Source: Planomonospora parontospora
GTDB taxonomy: Bacteria > Actinomycetota > Actinomycetes > Streptosporangiales > Streptosporangiaceae
Direction of reading: 5' to 3'
NCBI GenBank assembly: GCA_014647935.1
Contig: BMQD01000020.1
Span: 1-64,000 of the forward strand
DNA: 64,000 nucleotides
Below, in pieces: positions 53,217 to 60,951 of this stretch. The position numbers were made by a program, and so were the translations under genes. The notes beneath the pieces are model-generated. The model was not told where the DNA came from. It was given only the letters and a program-made list of their open reading frames with translations, and did not search any database. Position 1 is the first letter of the stretch. Each line of letters opens with the position of its first letter.

Positions 53217-54031
53217 CGCGGGACATGAACCGGATCGTGGGGAGCCACGACCTGCTGCTGGTGACGCTCGACACGCTCCGCCACGACGTGGCCGACGAGC
53301 TGCTGCGGGCCGGGCGGCTGCCCAACCTGGCGCGGGCGCTGCCCGGCGGGCGGTGGGAGCGGCGGCACAGCCCCGGCAGTTTCACCTACGCCGCGCACGC
53401 CGCGATCCTCGCCGGGTTCCTGCCGACCCCGGCCGCGCCGGGGCCGCACCCCCGGCTGTTCGCGGCCACCTTCCCGGGCAGCGAGACCACGGGGCAGGGG
53501 ACCTGGGTGTTCGACGCGCCGGACCTGCCCACGGGGCTGGCGGCGGCGGGCTACCGCACGATCTGCGTCGGCGGGGTGGGGTTCTTCAACAAGCTCACCC
53601 CGCTGGGGTCCGTGCTGCCGGGCATGTTCGCCGAGAGCCACTGGGAGCCGGGGTTCGGGGTGACGTCCCCGACCTCGTTCGAGGAGCAGGTCGCGTGCGC
53701 CGAGCGGGCCGTCGCGCGGGCGGACGGGCCGGTGTTCCTGTTCGTCAACGTCTCCGCGCTGCACCAGCCGAACTGGTTCCACCTGGCCGGCGCGACCCGC
53801 GAGCACGGTGACGGGGCCGAGAGCCACGCCGCCGCACTGGAGTACGTCGACCGGCACATCGGCAGGCTCTTCGCGCTGGTCAGCAGGGAGCGGCCGGGGT
53901 TCGCGATCGTCTGCTCCGATCACGGCACCGCCTACGGTGAAGACGGATATGTCGGGCATCGGATCGGTCATGAGGTGGTCTGGACGGTGCCCTACGGTGA
54001 GTTCGAGCTGAAGCAGGGAGAGTGGCGTTGA
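53213..54031 (+). CDS. STM4013/SEN3800 family hydrolase (alkaline phosphatase superfamily)
   Basis: A 272-residue soluble protein with the sulfatase/phosphatase fold. The N-terminal metal motif is LLVTLDTLRHDV, with T or S expected as nucleophile in SPGSFTYAAHAAILAG; the C-terminal metal motif is VCSDHGTAYGEDGYVGHRIGH. These match the STM4013/SEN3800 hydrolases, which are shorter than true sulfatases. The substrate is unknown. ATG 53213 overlaps the STM4014-like stop (ATGA), and the stop overlaps the next TTG. No signal peptide, so it acts in the cytoplasm. Confidence 0.87.
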   Translation: MTRDMNRIVGSHDLLLVTLDTLRHDVADELLRAGRLPNLARALPGGRWERRHSPGSFTYAAHAAILAGFLPTPAAPGPHPRLFAATFPGSETTGQGTWVFDAPDLPTGLAAAGYRTICVGGVGFFNKLTPLGSVLPGMFAESHWEPGFGVTSPTSFEEQVACAERAVARADGPVFLFVNVSALHQPNWFHLAGATREHGDGAESHAAALEYVDRHIGRLFALVSRERPGFAIVCSDHGTAYGEDGYVGHRIGHEVVWTVPYGEFELKQGEWR

Positions 54032-55503
54032 CCTCGATTTCCGCACGGGCGACGGGGACGGTGGAGGCGGCCTCTCCCCCCGGAGGCGGCCTCGGGCCGG
54101 AGCCCGATCCCGCACCCGGACCCGGCCCGGTGCCGCTCTCCGATCCCGGCCCGGTTCCCGGCAGGGGGACCGGCGGCGGAGGGCTCGATGCGGGGACCGG
54201 CCCCTACCAGGGATACGTCTACGCCTATCCGCACAAGACGGCCTACCGGCCGCTGGACCCGCGTCCGCCGCTGCGGGAGGTGTGGGCGGGCGAGCCGACC
54301 GGCAGCCTCTTCCTCTACCTGCACATCCCGTTCTGCGAGATGCGCTGCGGGTTCTGCAACCTGTTCACCCGGACCGGCGCACCCGAGGAGCTCGTCGCCG
54401 CCTACCTGGACGCGCTGGAGCGCCAGGCGCACGCCGTACGGGACGCCCTGGACGCGCCGGAGTTCGTCACCGCGGCGATCGGCGGCGGCACGCCGACCTA
54501 CCTGAGCGCGGGCGAGCTCACCCGGCTCTTCGACCTCACCGAGAAGACCATGGGGGTGGACCTGCGAGCCCTCCCCCTGTCGGTGGAGACCTCGCCCGCC
54601 ACCGCGACCGCCGACCGGCTCGCGGTGCTGGCCGAACGGGGCGCGACGCGCGTCTCCATCGGCGTGCAGAGCTTCGTCGACGCCGAGGCCCGCGCGGCGG
54701 TGCGGCCGCAGCGGCGGGCCGAGGTCGAGGCGGCGCTCGGCCGGATCCGGGAGGCCGGGTTCGAGGCGCTCAACCTCGACCTGATCTACGGCATCGACGG
54801 GCAGACCGAGCGGTCGTGGCGGCACTCCCTGGACGCGGCGCTGGCGTGGCGGCCCGAGGAGATCTACCTCTACCCGCTCTACGTCCGCCCGCTCACCGGC
54901 CTCGGCCGCCGGGCCCGCGACTGGGACGACCACCGGCTCGGCCTGTACCGCCAGGGCCGCGACCACCTGCTGGCCGCCGGGTACGAGCAGGTGTCGATGC
55001 GGATGTTCCGGCTGCCCGGGACGGGGAGCGCCACCGAGTACTGCTGCCAGAGCGACGGCATGGTCGGCCTCGGCTGCGGGGCTCGCTCCTACACCTCCGA
55101 TCTCCACTACTCCTACGAGTACGCGGTGGCCGCCGGGCAGGTGCGCGCGATCATCGACGACTACGTACGGCTCGCGCCCGAGGAGTTCGCGGTCGCCAAC
55201 GTCGGTTTCCGGCTCGACGCGGGGGAGCGGCGCAGGCGGCATCTGATCCAGTCGCTGCTCCAGGCCGAGGGCGTGGACCCGGCCGCCTACCGGGACCGGT
55301 TCGGCACCGAGGCGGCCGACGACTTCGGCGGCGAGCTGGCGCTCCTCGCCGGGCGCGGCTGGCTGGAGTCGGCCGGCCGCTCGGAGGACGGGGCGGCCCG
55401 GATCCGGCTGACCGCCGAGGGGCTCGCGCACTCCGACGCGATCGGCCCGGCGCTCTTCTCCGGCCGGGTCCGTGCGCTGATGGCCGGGTACGAGGCCCGG
55501 TGA
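54028..55503 (+). CDS. STM4012 family radical SAM protein (HemN-like)
   Basis: A 491-residue radical S-adenosylmethionine enzyme. The [4Fe-4S] motif is C103-EMR-C107-GF-C110 within FLYLHIPFCEMRCGFC, the layout of HemN-type enzymes, with GGGTPTYL and VSIGVQSF as further conserved HemN blocks. The C-terminal HemN-like domain is present (LIQSLLQAEG). HemN relatives act on tetrapyrroles or transfer methyl groups; the substrate here is unknown. The first 60 residues are a Pro/Gly linker. GGGAG at 54016-54020 supports the TTG at 54028 overlapping the upstream stop. Confidence 0.9.
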   Translation: MTSISARATGTVEAASPPGGGLGPEPDPAPGPGPVPLSDPGPVPGRGTGGGGLDAGTGPYQGYVYAYPHKTAYRPLDPRPPLREVWAGEPTGSLFLYLHIPFCEMRCGFCNLFTRTGAPEELVAAYLDALERQAHAVRDALDAPEFVTAAIGGGTPTYLSAGELTRLFDLTEKTMGVDLRALPLSVETSPATATADRLAVLAERGATRVSIGVQSFVDAEARAAVRPQRRAEVEAALGRIREAGFEALNLDLIYGIDGQTERSWRHSLDAALAWRPEEIYLYPLYVRPLTGLGRRARDWDDHRLGLYRQGRDHLLAAGYEQVSMRMFRLPGTGSATEYCCQSDGMVGLGCGARSYTSDLHYSYEYAVAAGQVRAIIDDYVRLAPEEFAVANVGFRLDAGERRRRHLIQSLLQAEGVDPAAYRDRFGTEAADDFGGELALLAGRGWLESAGRSEDGAARIRLTAEGLAHSDAIGPALFSGRVRALMAGYEAR

Positions 55504-56465
55504 ACGCCCGCCCGCGCCCGCCGGCCGGCGCCCTGAGCGGTGCCGGTGGTCCCGGTGACGGTGAGCACCTGTGCCCGCCGGCGGGCGGTCCGAGCGGCGC
55601 CGGGGGTCCTGGGGGCTCCGGTGACGGCGACCACCTGTCGATCCTCTACCGGGGACCGCTGGCGAGCTGCGACTACGACTGCCCCTACTGCCCGTTCGCC
55701 AAGCGCCGTGACAGCCCGGAGCGGCTGCGGGCCGACCGGGCGGCGCTGGAGCGGTTCACCGGCTGGGTGGCCGGGCGCGACCACCCGGTCTCCGTGCTGT
55801 TCACCCCGTGGGGCGAAGGGCTCGTCCGGTCCTGGTACCGCCGGGCGATGACCGGGCTCAGCCACCTGCCGCACGTCCGCCGGGTCGCCATCCAGACCAA
55901 CCTCAGCAGCCGGACCGACTGGCTGGCCGGGGCCGACCTGGGCACGCTCGCCCTCTGGGCGACCTACCACCCCGGCCAGGTCGACTACGGACGGTTCCTC
56001 GGCAGATGCCGTGACCTGGCCGGCCGGGGCGTGCGGTTCAGCGTCGGCGTCGTCGGCCTGCCCGAGCACCTGGAGCAGGCCCGCAGGCTCCGGGCCGACC
56101 TGCCGGAGGGGGTGTACCTGTGGGTGAACGCCGCCGAGGGACACCTCTACACCGACGCCGAGGCGGACGACTGGACGGCGATCGACCCGCTGTTCCGGCA
56201 CAGCCGGTTCCCGCACCGCAGTGCCGGGCAGGCCTGCCGTACCGGTGACAGCGTCGTCTCGGTGGACGGCGACGGCACCGTGCGGCGCTGCCACTTCGTC
56301 CCGGCCGTGCTGGGCAACCTGTACGACGGGACGTTCCGGCGCCGGGTCCGGCCGTGCCCGGCGGCGCTGTGCGACTGCCACATCGGCTACGTGCACCTGG
56401 AGCCGACCGGCCTGTACGACGTGTTCGGCGGCGGCGTCCTGGAGCGCATCCCGCACGGCTGGTGA
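55500..56465 (+). CDS. STM4011 family radical SAM protein
   Basis: A 321-residue radical SAM enzyme, last gene of the cassette. The cluster motif is C57-DYD-C61-PY-C64. Near the C-terminus are more Cys residues (ACRTGD, RRCHF, RPCPAALCDCH), arranged like an auxiliary iron-sulfur (SPASM-like) domain. Enzymes of that kind modify peptides or sugars. The N-terminal 45 residues are Gly/Pro-rich. The GTG at 55500 overlaps the STM4012-like stop (GTGA). Two strong terminators follow. Confidence 0.9.
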   Translation: MNARPRPPAGALSGAGGPGDGEHLCPPAGGPSGAGGPGGSGDGDHLSILYRGPLASCDYDCPYCPFAKRRDSPERLRADRAALERFTGWVAGRDHPVSVLFTPWGEGLVRSWYRRAMTGLSHLPHVRRVAIQTNLSSRTDWLAGADLGTLALWATYHPGQVDYGRFLGRCRDLAGRGVRFSVGVVGLPEHLEQARRLRADLPEGVYLWVNAAEGHLYTDAEADDWTAIDPLFRHSRFPHRSAGQACRTGDSVVSVDGDGTVRRCHFVPAVLGNLYDGTFRRRVRPCPAALCDCHIGYVHLEPTGLYDVFGGGVLERIPHGW

Positions 56466-56507
56466 CAAGCGCCGAGCCGCGTCCCGCCTTCGGCGCCTCC
56501 CCGGCGG

Positions 56508-56540
56508 GGGTGTTCCTCCGGCGGCGCCGGAGGAACACCC
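56508..56540 (+). terminator. Terminator of the STM401x operon
   Basis: GGGTGTTCCTCCGGC at 56508-56522 pairs perfectly with GCCGGAGGAACACCC at 56526-56540 over a 3-base loop. It begins 43 bases after the STM4011-like stop. Confidence 0.85.
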
Positions 56541-56571
56541 GGTGGCAGCGGACCTCCCGGTGGCAACGGCA

Positions 56572-56605
56572 AGAGAGCGGCCCCACGACCGTGGGACCGC
56601 TCTCT
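56572..56605. terminator. Second terminator, probably serving both strands
   Basis: AGAGAGCGGCCCCACG (56572-56587) pairs with CGTGGGACCGCTCTCT (56590-56605) with one mismatch. It lies between the STM401x operon and the convergent peptide gene that ends at 56797. Confidence 0.8.
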
Positions 56606-56796
56606 CACTGACTGACCACCAGAAGGTCCCCCCATGGGAGGGGCGGTGTCTCCACGGGAGGGCGGCCCCCGTTTCGACGTTCACGCCCGGTCGTCTCCGG
56701 CCGGCGGAGACGACCGGGATGGATTTCTCCTCCGGCGCCGGCGCCCGGTGAGATGAAGCCGGATGCGCCGCCGCGCTCAGTCGTCCAGGAAGAGGA

Positions 56797-57003
56797 TCAG
56801 TTGTCGATGATGCCGAGGATGGCGATGTCGATGAGGTCGTTCAGGACCTCGTTGTGGTTGCTGCGGTCGATGTAGGTGAAGTTGGGCCGGTCGTAACCGC
56901 GGCCGTAGTCCCCGTCGCCGGCCGACGCGGGGCCGGCGACCGCCAGGCTGGCGAGGCCCGCGACGCCGGTGAGGACCGCCCCGGCGAGAATGCGACGAAT
57001 CAT
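56797..57003 (-). CDS. Small secreted peptide, copy 1
   Basis: A 68-residue precursor with a classical signal peptide (MIRRILAGAVLTGVAGLASL, then AVAGPASA) cut after Ala28, leaving a 40-residue mature peptide. The mature part has an aromatic/charged first half (DYGRGYDRPNFTY) and a hydrophobic, amphipathic second half NHNEVLNDLIDIAILGIIDN. A paralog lies at 59114-59305 with the same signal start and the same C-terminal 20 residues apart from conservative changes. The ribosome binding site GGAGGA lies 8 bases before the ATG. It is not a chaplin or rodlin by sequence. The function is unknown. Confidence 0.8.
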   Translation of the reverse strand: MIRRILAGAVLTGVAGLASLAVAGPASAGDGDYGRGYDRPNFTYIDRSNHNEVLNDLIDIAILGIIDN

Positions 57004-57191
57004 GGGTTTTCCTCCATGGGAACGAAACGGAGCACTGTCGGTGACTCCGGCGGCGGACCGCGTCCGGCCGGCCGCTCGGCGTCGTGAACAAGCATCGCTC
57101 CCGGAAAGAGCGCCGCTCCGCCGGGTTCCTGCAGTGTCCGGCCAAGGCCGGGTGATGCTTTCTTGGCCGCCCCCGCCGTTTCGCCCGCGCC

Positions 57192-57261
57192 GCCGGGAGG
57201 TATCCGTGCGGCCGGGAGGTATCCGTGCGGCCGGGAGGTATCCGTGCGGCCGGGAGGTATC
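57192..57261. repeat. 19-bp tandem repeat, 3.7 copies
   Basis: The unit GCCGGGAGGTATCCGTGCG is repeated without change at 57192-57210, 57211-57229 and 57230-57248, with a further 13 bases to 57261. The last partial copy overlaps the stop codon of the DUF6745-like gene (57260-57262). Identical copies suggest recent slippage. Confidence 0.95.
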
Positions 57262-58291
57262 AGGTCTCGCGCTCGGGGTGGTAGTCGGCCTCGGACAGGC
57301 CGAAGGTCCAGGCGACGCCCTCGCGGGCGGTGCCGGTGGTGGGCGGGACCCGCAGCCAGTACTTCCGGAAGGTGCCGTCGGGTTCGGCGGTGGAGTTGAC
57401 CACCTCGACCATCACGACGGGCTCGTCGTCGGGCAGGTCGATCCGCCAGAGGACGCCGGTCTCGTCCCGGTGCAGCGGGGTCGCGCCGGACTCCGCCAGA
57501 TAGCGGTCGTAGCCGAAGTGCTCCAGCATCACCCGGCGCAGCTCGGCGTTCTCCTCGGCGCGGATGCGCGCGGGAGACAACCCCGCCATGGATGCGGCGA
57601 AATCCGCGGGGACGGGCATGCCGCCCCAGGCGTGCACCGCGAAGCCGTCGGGGAAGAGCAGGGCCGGACCGTCGGCGCGGTGCAGGCGGTGCAGCTCGTC
57701 GAGGTGCAGCTCGGCGGGGCGCTCGCAGACGACGGCCACCCGCTCGAACGGCCACCACCAGCCCGCCGACCGGGCGACCCGGGCGAGTCCCTCGGTCTCC
57801 GGCCTGCCCAGCGCGTCGAAGAGCGCCAGCCAGGCGGCGTCCTGCTGGCCCAGCACGGCGTCCAGCGTCGAACCCCGGAGCGCGGCCCCGGCCTCCTCGG
57901 TCTCCTCCGCCGCGGCGACGCCCCGCCGGATCTGCGCGGCGAGGTCGCCGACCGGGCCCCAGAGCCGGCCTCCCGTCAGGGACCAGGCCAGCGACCAGTC
58001 GGCGGTGCCGAGCGAGGCGTGCACGGCGGCCCTGGCCAGCTCCCACTGCCGGGTCCTGACCTCCTCGCGGACCGGTCTGCCGGCGCCCGGCGCGGTGGCG
58101 GCCCGCGCGCCCGCGAGCGGCGAGTCGACCCAGACGATCTCCTCGGGCTCCGCCAGGCCGGCGGTGCGGTAGGCCAGCCGCACCCCGGCCTCGGCTCCGG
58201 GGCGGTCGGCGGCTCCGGAACGGAAGGCGACCCCCTCCCAGTCGCGGGCCGTGGCGGTCAGGACGTCGGCGAGTTCGATGGTGACGGTCAT
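57260..58291 (-). CDS. DUF6745-like protein, function unknown
   Basis: A 343-residue soluble protein resembling DUF6745: a hallmark is ELHLDELHRLHRADGPALLFPDGFAVHAWGG, where a strand-rich repeat describes 'DGPALxFxDGFxxHAWxG'. The N-terminal half is helical with many Trp and Ala residues. These proteins are common in actinomycetes, often near leucine-rich or repeat proteins, and have no known activity. The ATG at 58291 lies 18 bases after the stop of the small upstream partner at 58310, so the two are co-transcribed. The 3' end carries a tandem repeat. Confidence 0.7.
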   Translation of the reverse strand: MTVTIELADVLTATARDWEGVAFRSGAADRPGAEAGVRLAYRTAGLAEPEEIVWVDSPLAGARAATAPGAGRPVREEVRTRQWELARAAVHASLGTADWSLAWSLTGGRLWGPVGDLAAQIRRGVAAAEETEEAGAALRGSTLDAVLGQQDAAWLALFDALGRPETEGLARVARSAGWWWPFERVAVVCERPAELHLDELHRLHRADGPALLFPDGFAVHAWGGMPVPADFAASMAGLSPARIRAEENAELRRVMLEHFGYDRYLAESGATPLHRDETGVLWRIDLPDDEPVVMVEVVNSTAEPDGTFRKYWLRVPPTTGTAREGVAWTFGLSEADYHPERET

Positions 58292-58309
58292 CTCGTCGGT
58301 CTCCCGGGA

Positions 58310-58636
58310 TCAGTCGGCGACGACGCGGAACGCGCCGGGGGCGTATTCGCGCTGGCGCTGCACGCGGTACCACCCCTTGGGGAGGGGGATCGCGGCGTGC
58401 TCCTCGTGGACCACGCGGCCTCCGGAGGGAAGGTGGAGGAAGTCGGGGTCCATCGGATGCGGACTCCGGACCAGGGCTCCGGGGCCGACGACGGCGTGGG
58501 CGTGGCCGGTCGCCTCGCCCAGGGCCAGCACCAGCCGGCCGCCGGGGTCACGCGACGAGGAGGGGGCTGTGCGGACGACCGCGGGCACGGCCTCCTCGGG
58601 GACGGGCACGATCAGGATGTCACCCTGGCGGTACAT
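58310..58636 (-). CDS. Small conserved protein, function unknown
   Basis: A 108-residue beta-rich protein: MYRQGDILIVPVPEEAVP start, LVLALGEATGHAHAVVG with three clustered His positions, and FLHLPSGGRVVHEEHAAIPLPKGWYRVQRQREY. The His-rich GxxTGHxH and HEEH motifs could bind metal. It precedes the DUF6745-like gene by 18 bases on the same strand, a pairing that suggests a common function. I do not recognise the family. Confidence 0.72.
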   Translation of the reverse strand: MYRQGDILIVPVPEEAVPAVVRTAPSSSRDPGGRLVLALGEATGHAHAVVGPGALVRSPHPMDPDFLHLPSGGRVVHEEHAAIPLPKGWYRVQRQREYAPGAFRVVAD

Positions 58637-59113
58637 GGCCGGCTGGTCTCCTCAGGTCGGGGTCGATCGCAAGCTAGCCCCCGCCACCGACATTCCAGTG
58701 GTTCCGGGACGACGGACCCGGACCTGCTCCCGGCCCGCGGCCCGGCGCGGCTTCCGGCCGGGCTCCCGATCGTCCTTCCGGGCTCCCGGGACGGAAGGAG
58801 CACGATCGAGACGGGGACCGCGGGCGGAACCGGTGCGATTCCGGCTGGCTACGGTGATGTACGCCTTTTTCGAATAGAACGACAGAAAAGCGGCTCCACG
58901 GCCGGGAATTGGCCGTGGAGCCGCTCTAGATTGCGTTGATCAACGCTCCAGAAGTTTCCCCTGAATCGGGGTGGTGTTTACAGGGAAGACGGTTTCCTGT
59001 TTTGGAGGACATTCACCTGGTGAATGTTTCCGCTCGGCGGGGACGCCGGGGCGGACCGTCTCCGGACGGGCGTGTCCGATCTCGGGACCGGGCGCGCCGT
59101 CGCGCAGAGAGGA
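58637..59113. other. Noncoding region with several dyads
   Basis: 477 bases lacking a convincing gene. It contains a perfect 15-bp-stem hairpin (58889-58925), the palindrome GCGTTGATCAACGC (58933-58946), and the 19-base near-palindrome ACATTCACCTGGTGAATGT (59009-59027). Base composition at 58930-59030 is much richer in A and T than the neighbours. Because peptide copy 2 reads leftward into this stretch, part is its 3' region and part the promoter area of the gene at 58636. Confidence 0.5.
58889..58925 (-). terminator. Terminator hairpin downstream of peptide copy 2
   Basis: AGCGGCTCCACGGCC (58889-58903) pairs exactly with GGCCGTGGAGCCGCT (58911-58925) around a 7-base loop. On the minus strand it is followed by TTTTCTG, giving an intrinsic terminator for the gene ending at 59114. 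Confidence 0.85.
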
Positions 59114-59305
59114 TCAGTTCTCGATGATGCCGAGGAGCGCGAGGTCGAGGAGGTCGTTCAGGACCTCGTTGTGGTTGCCACCGTTGACGTAGGTGGTGCC
59201 GCGGTCGTGACCCCAGTCGCCGGCCGAGGCGGTCCCGGCGACGGCCAGGGCGCCGACGCCCACGAGACCTGCGATGGCCGCACCGGCGAGAATACGACGG
59301 ATCAT
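59114..59305 (-). CDS. Small secreted peptide, copy 2
   Basis: A 63-residue precursor paralogous to the gene at 56797. The signal peptide begins MIRRILAGA as in copy 1 and ends AVAGTASA, cut after Ala28, leaving 35 residues: GDWGHDRGTTYVNGG then NHNEVLNDLLDLALLGIIEN. The C-terminal block keeps the NHNEVLNDL core and the LGII ending. The 5' leader, including a five-codon ORF that overlaps the start, is also shared. A good ribosome binding site (GGAGGA) is present. The paralogs are 2.1 kb apart and separated by the DUF6745-like pair. Confidence 0.8.
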   Translation of the reverse strand: MIRRILAGAAIAGLVGVGALAVAGTASAGDWGHDRGTTYVNGGNHNEVLNDLLDLALLGIIEN

Positions 59306-59479
59306 GATTTTTCCTCCATGGGAATGGAACGGGGAACTTTTCGGCTTCCGCGGTGGGCCGCATCCGGCCGTCCGCAGGTCGCCGCGAATAAGCATCCCGT
59401 ACCGGCGGCGTGGTTTCAGCGAATTAACGCCATGATTGATCAAAGCCTGGTGACGGTTCTTTTAAGGTCGTCGCCGGTT

Positions 59480-60133
59480 TTATTGATTCGCTGATCGCGG
59501 CCGTTGTTTTGTTTCTTCCGGACCGGCTCCCAGTGCGCGGAGCACGAATCCGGAGACGATGTCCTCGGCGTCCTCCACCGTCACCGTGCCGTCGAGCAGC
59601 GGGAGCCGTTCCGCGCCGATGACGGCGAGGATGAGCCGCGCGGTGGCGGGCACGTCGACGGCCTGGAAGTCGCCCGAGGCCACGCCGCCCTCGATGATGC
59701 CGGTCAGGATCCGCTGCATCGGCGCGACATGCTCGGCCAGCCGCTGGTAGGCGTCGGGTCCCAGGGCGGCCGACAGGTCGGCGGGGCCGGGGTGCGGGTG
59801 GGCGAGCAGCCCGGCCAGCTGGAGCCGGACGAACGCCCGCAGCCGCTCGGCGGGTGAGGCGTCGTCGGCGAGCTCGCGCTCGTAGGCCTCGATGAAGTAG
59901 TGCGTCACCCGCTCGGTGAAGGCCAGCAGCAGCGCGGCCTTGTCCGGGAAGTAGTTGTACAGCACGGTGCGGGTGATCCCCGCCTCGCCGGCCACGTCGG
60001 TCATGGAGATGGCGTCGATGCCCTGGCCCCGCGAGAGCCGCGAGACCGCCTGCAGGATGCGCTCCCGCGTCTGTGCGCGGTGCTCGCCTATCGTCGCGGC
60101 CGAAATGCGGGGCATGGGCCCATCGTCGCACAT
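59480..60133 (-). CDS. TetR family transcriptional regulator
   Basis: About 217 residues (211 if started at the ATG 60115). The helix-turn-helix is TRERILQAVSRLSRGQGIDAISMTDVAGEAGITRTVLYNYFPDKAALL in outline, with key blocks ISMTDVAGEAG and TVLYNYFPDK. The C-terminal domain is the usual helical ligand-binding part. It lies downstream of the heme oxygenase gene on the same strand (about 140 bases apart) and may control it; a TGACA-(3)-TGTCA dyad before that gene is a candidate site. Confidence 0.87.
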   Translation of the reverse strand: MCDDGPMPRISAATIGEHRAQTRERILQAVSRLSRGQGIDAISMTDVAGEAGITRTVLYNYFPDKAALLLAFTERVTHYFIEAYERELADDASPAERLRAFVRLQLAGLLAHPHPGPADLSAALGPDAYQRLAEHVAPMQRILTGIIEGGVASGDFQAVDVPATARLILAVIGAERLPLLDGTVTVEDAEDIVSGFVLRALGAGPEETKQRPRSANQ

Positions 60134-60269
60134 GCCCGGCGCGCCGGCCGGGGAGTCGCGTGGGGCGCCGGCCCGGCCGGCCGCTCGGCCGCGGACCCGG
60201 CTGCTCGTGCGGGCGCCGGCCCGGCCGACCGGCCGGATGACGGGGCCGGTGGCGGCCGGAGCATCGCGG

Positions 60270-60923
60270 TCAGGCCGCGAGCTCGGCTCGCGCCACCCGG
60301 CCGAGGTCGGCCAGGACCTCCGTGTTGAGCTGGTAGGCGAGCCTGGTCTCGCGGATGATGCGCTGCTTCTCGGGCTCGTCCACCGGCAGGGCGTCCAGCC
60401 GGGCGCGGTAGGCGTCCTTGAACCGGGGCAGGCTGCCGACCCGGTCGAAGCGGTAGAAGTCGACCCCGCCGCCGGGCCCGAAGTCGTAGATCTTCTCCAG
60501 CTCCATCCGGATGAACTGCCCGCCGGACAGGTCGCCCATGTAGCGGGTGTAGTGGTGGGCGATGTAGCCGCCGGGCCAGGCGGCGACCTGGTTGATCCGG
60601 GCGACCAGGGTGAGGGTCGGCTTGGAGGGCTCGATCCGGTCCGCCCAGCGGGCGCCGTAGACCGTCTCCAGGTCGCGGACCAGCGCCTCCTCCCGGTAGA
60701 GCTCGGGCAGGACGAACGGCCCGGCGACCGGGTCGCCGGCGAGCTCCCGGGAGGCGCCGTCGAGCGCGACGTAGGCGAAGTAGTGCTGGGCCACCAGCTC
60801 GCCGTAGGCCTCGCGGCTGAGCCGCCCGGCCATCAGCGCCTTGAGGTAGCCGTCGTCCTCGGCGGAGGCGTGATCGCCCCAGGTGGCGGTCCTGAGTACT
60901 TCGGAGAACGGCGCCTGGCTCAT
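60270..60923 (-). CDS. hmuO: Heme oxygenase (biliverdin-producing)
   Basis: A 217-residue HO-1-type heme oxygenase. The proximal heme ligand is His18 (WGDHASAED), and the distal helix has the signature G130-DLSGGQ-136 after HHYTRYM. It cleaves heme to biliverdin, CO and Fe2+, supplying iron. The ATG at 60923 is preceded by GGAGTGATC; the longer reading to 60965 would overlap the acyltransferase stop. Electron donors are not encoded nearby. The symbol hmuO is used by analogy with Corynebacterium. Confidence 0.92.
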   Translation of the reverse strand: MSQAPFSEVLRTATWGDHASAEDDGYLKALMAGRLSREAYGELVAQHYFAYVALDGASRELAGDPVAGPFVLPELYREEALVRDLETVYGARWADRIEPSKPTLTLVARINQVAAWPGGYIAHHYTRYMGDLSGGQFIRMELEKIYDFGPGGGVDFYRFDRVGSLPRFKDAYRARLDALPVDEPEKQRIIRETRLAYQLNTEVLADLGRVARAELAA

Positions 60924-60951
60924 GATCACTCCGTGTCGCAGGGGACTTTCA

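Larger units (their letters stand above)
56466..56796. other. Intergenic region with two terminators
   Basis: 331 bases between the convergent STM4011-like and small secreted peptide genes. Apart from the two hairpins at 56508-56540 and 56572-56605 I see no gene; the remaining 190 bases show nothing I can interpret. Confidence 0.6.

Noticed and set aside
56797-57003. Small secreted peptide as a chaplin or rodlin
   Set aside because: The mature sequence lacks the chaplin Cys/GN-rich core and the rodlin motifs.
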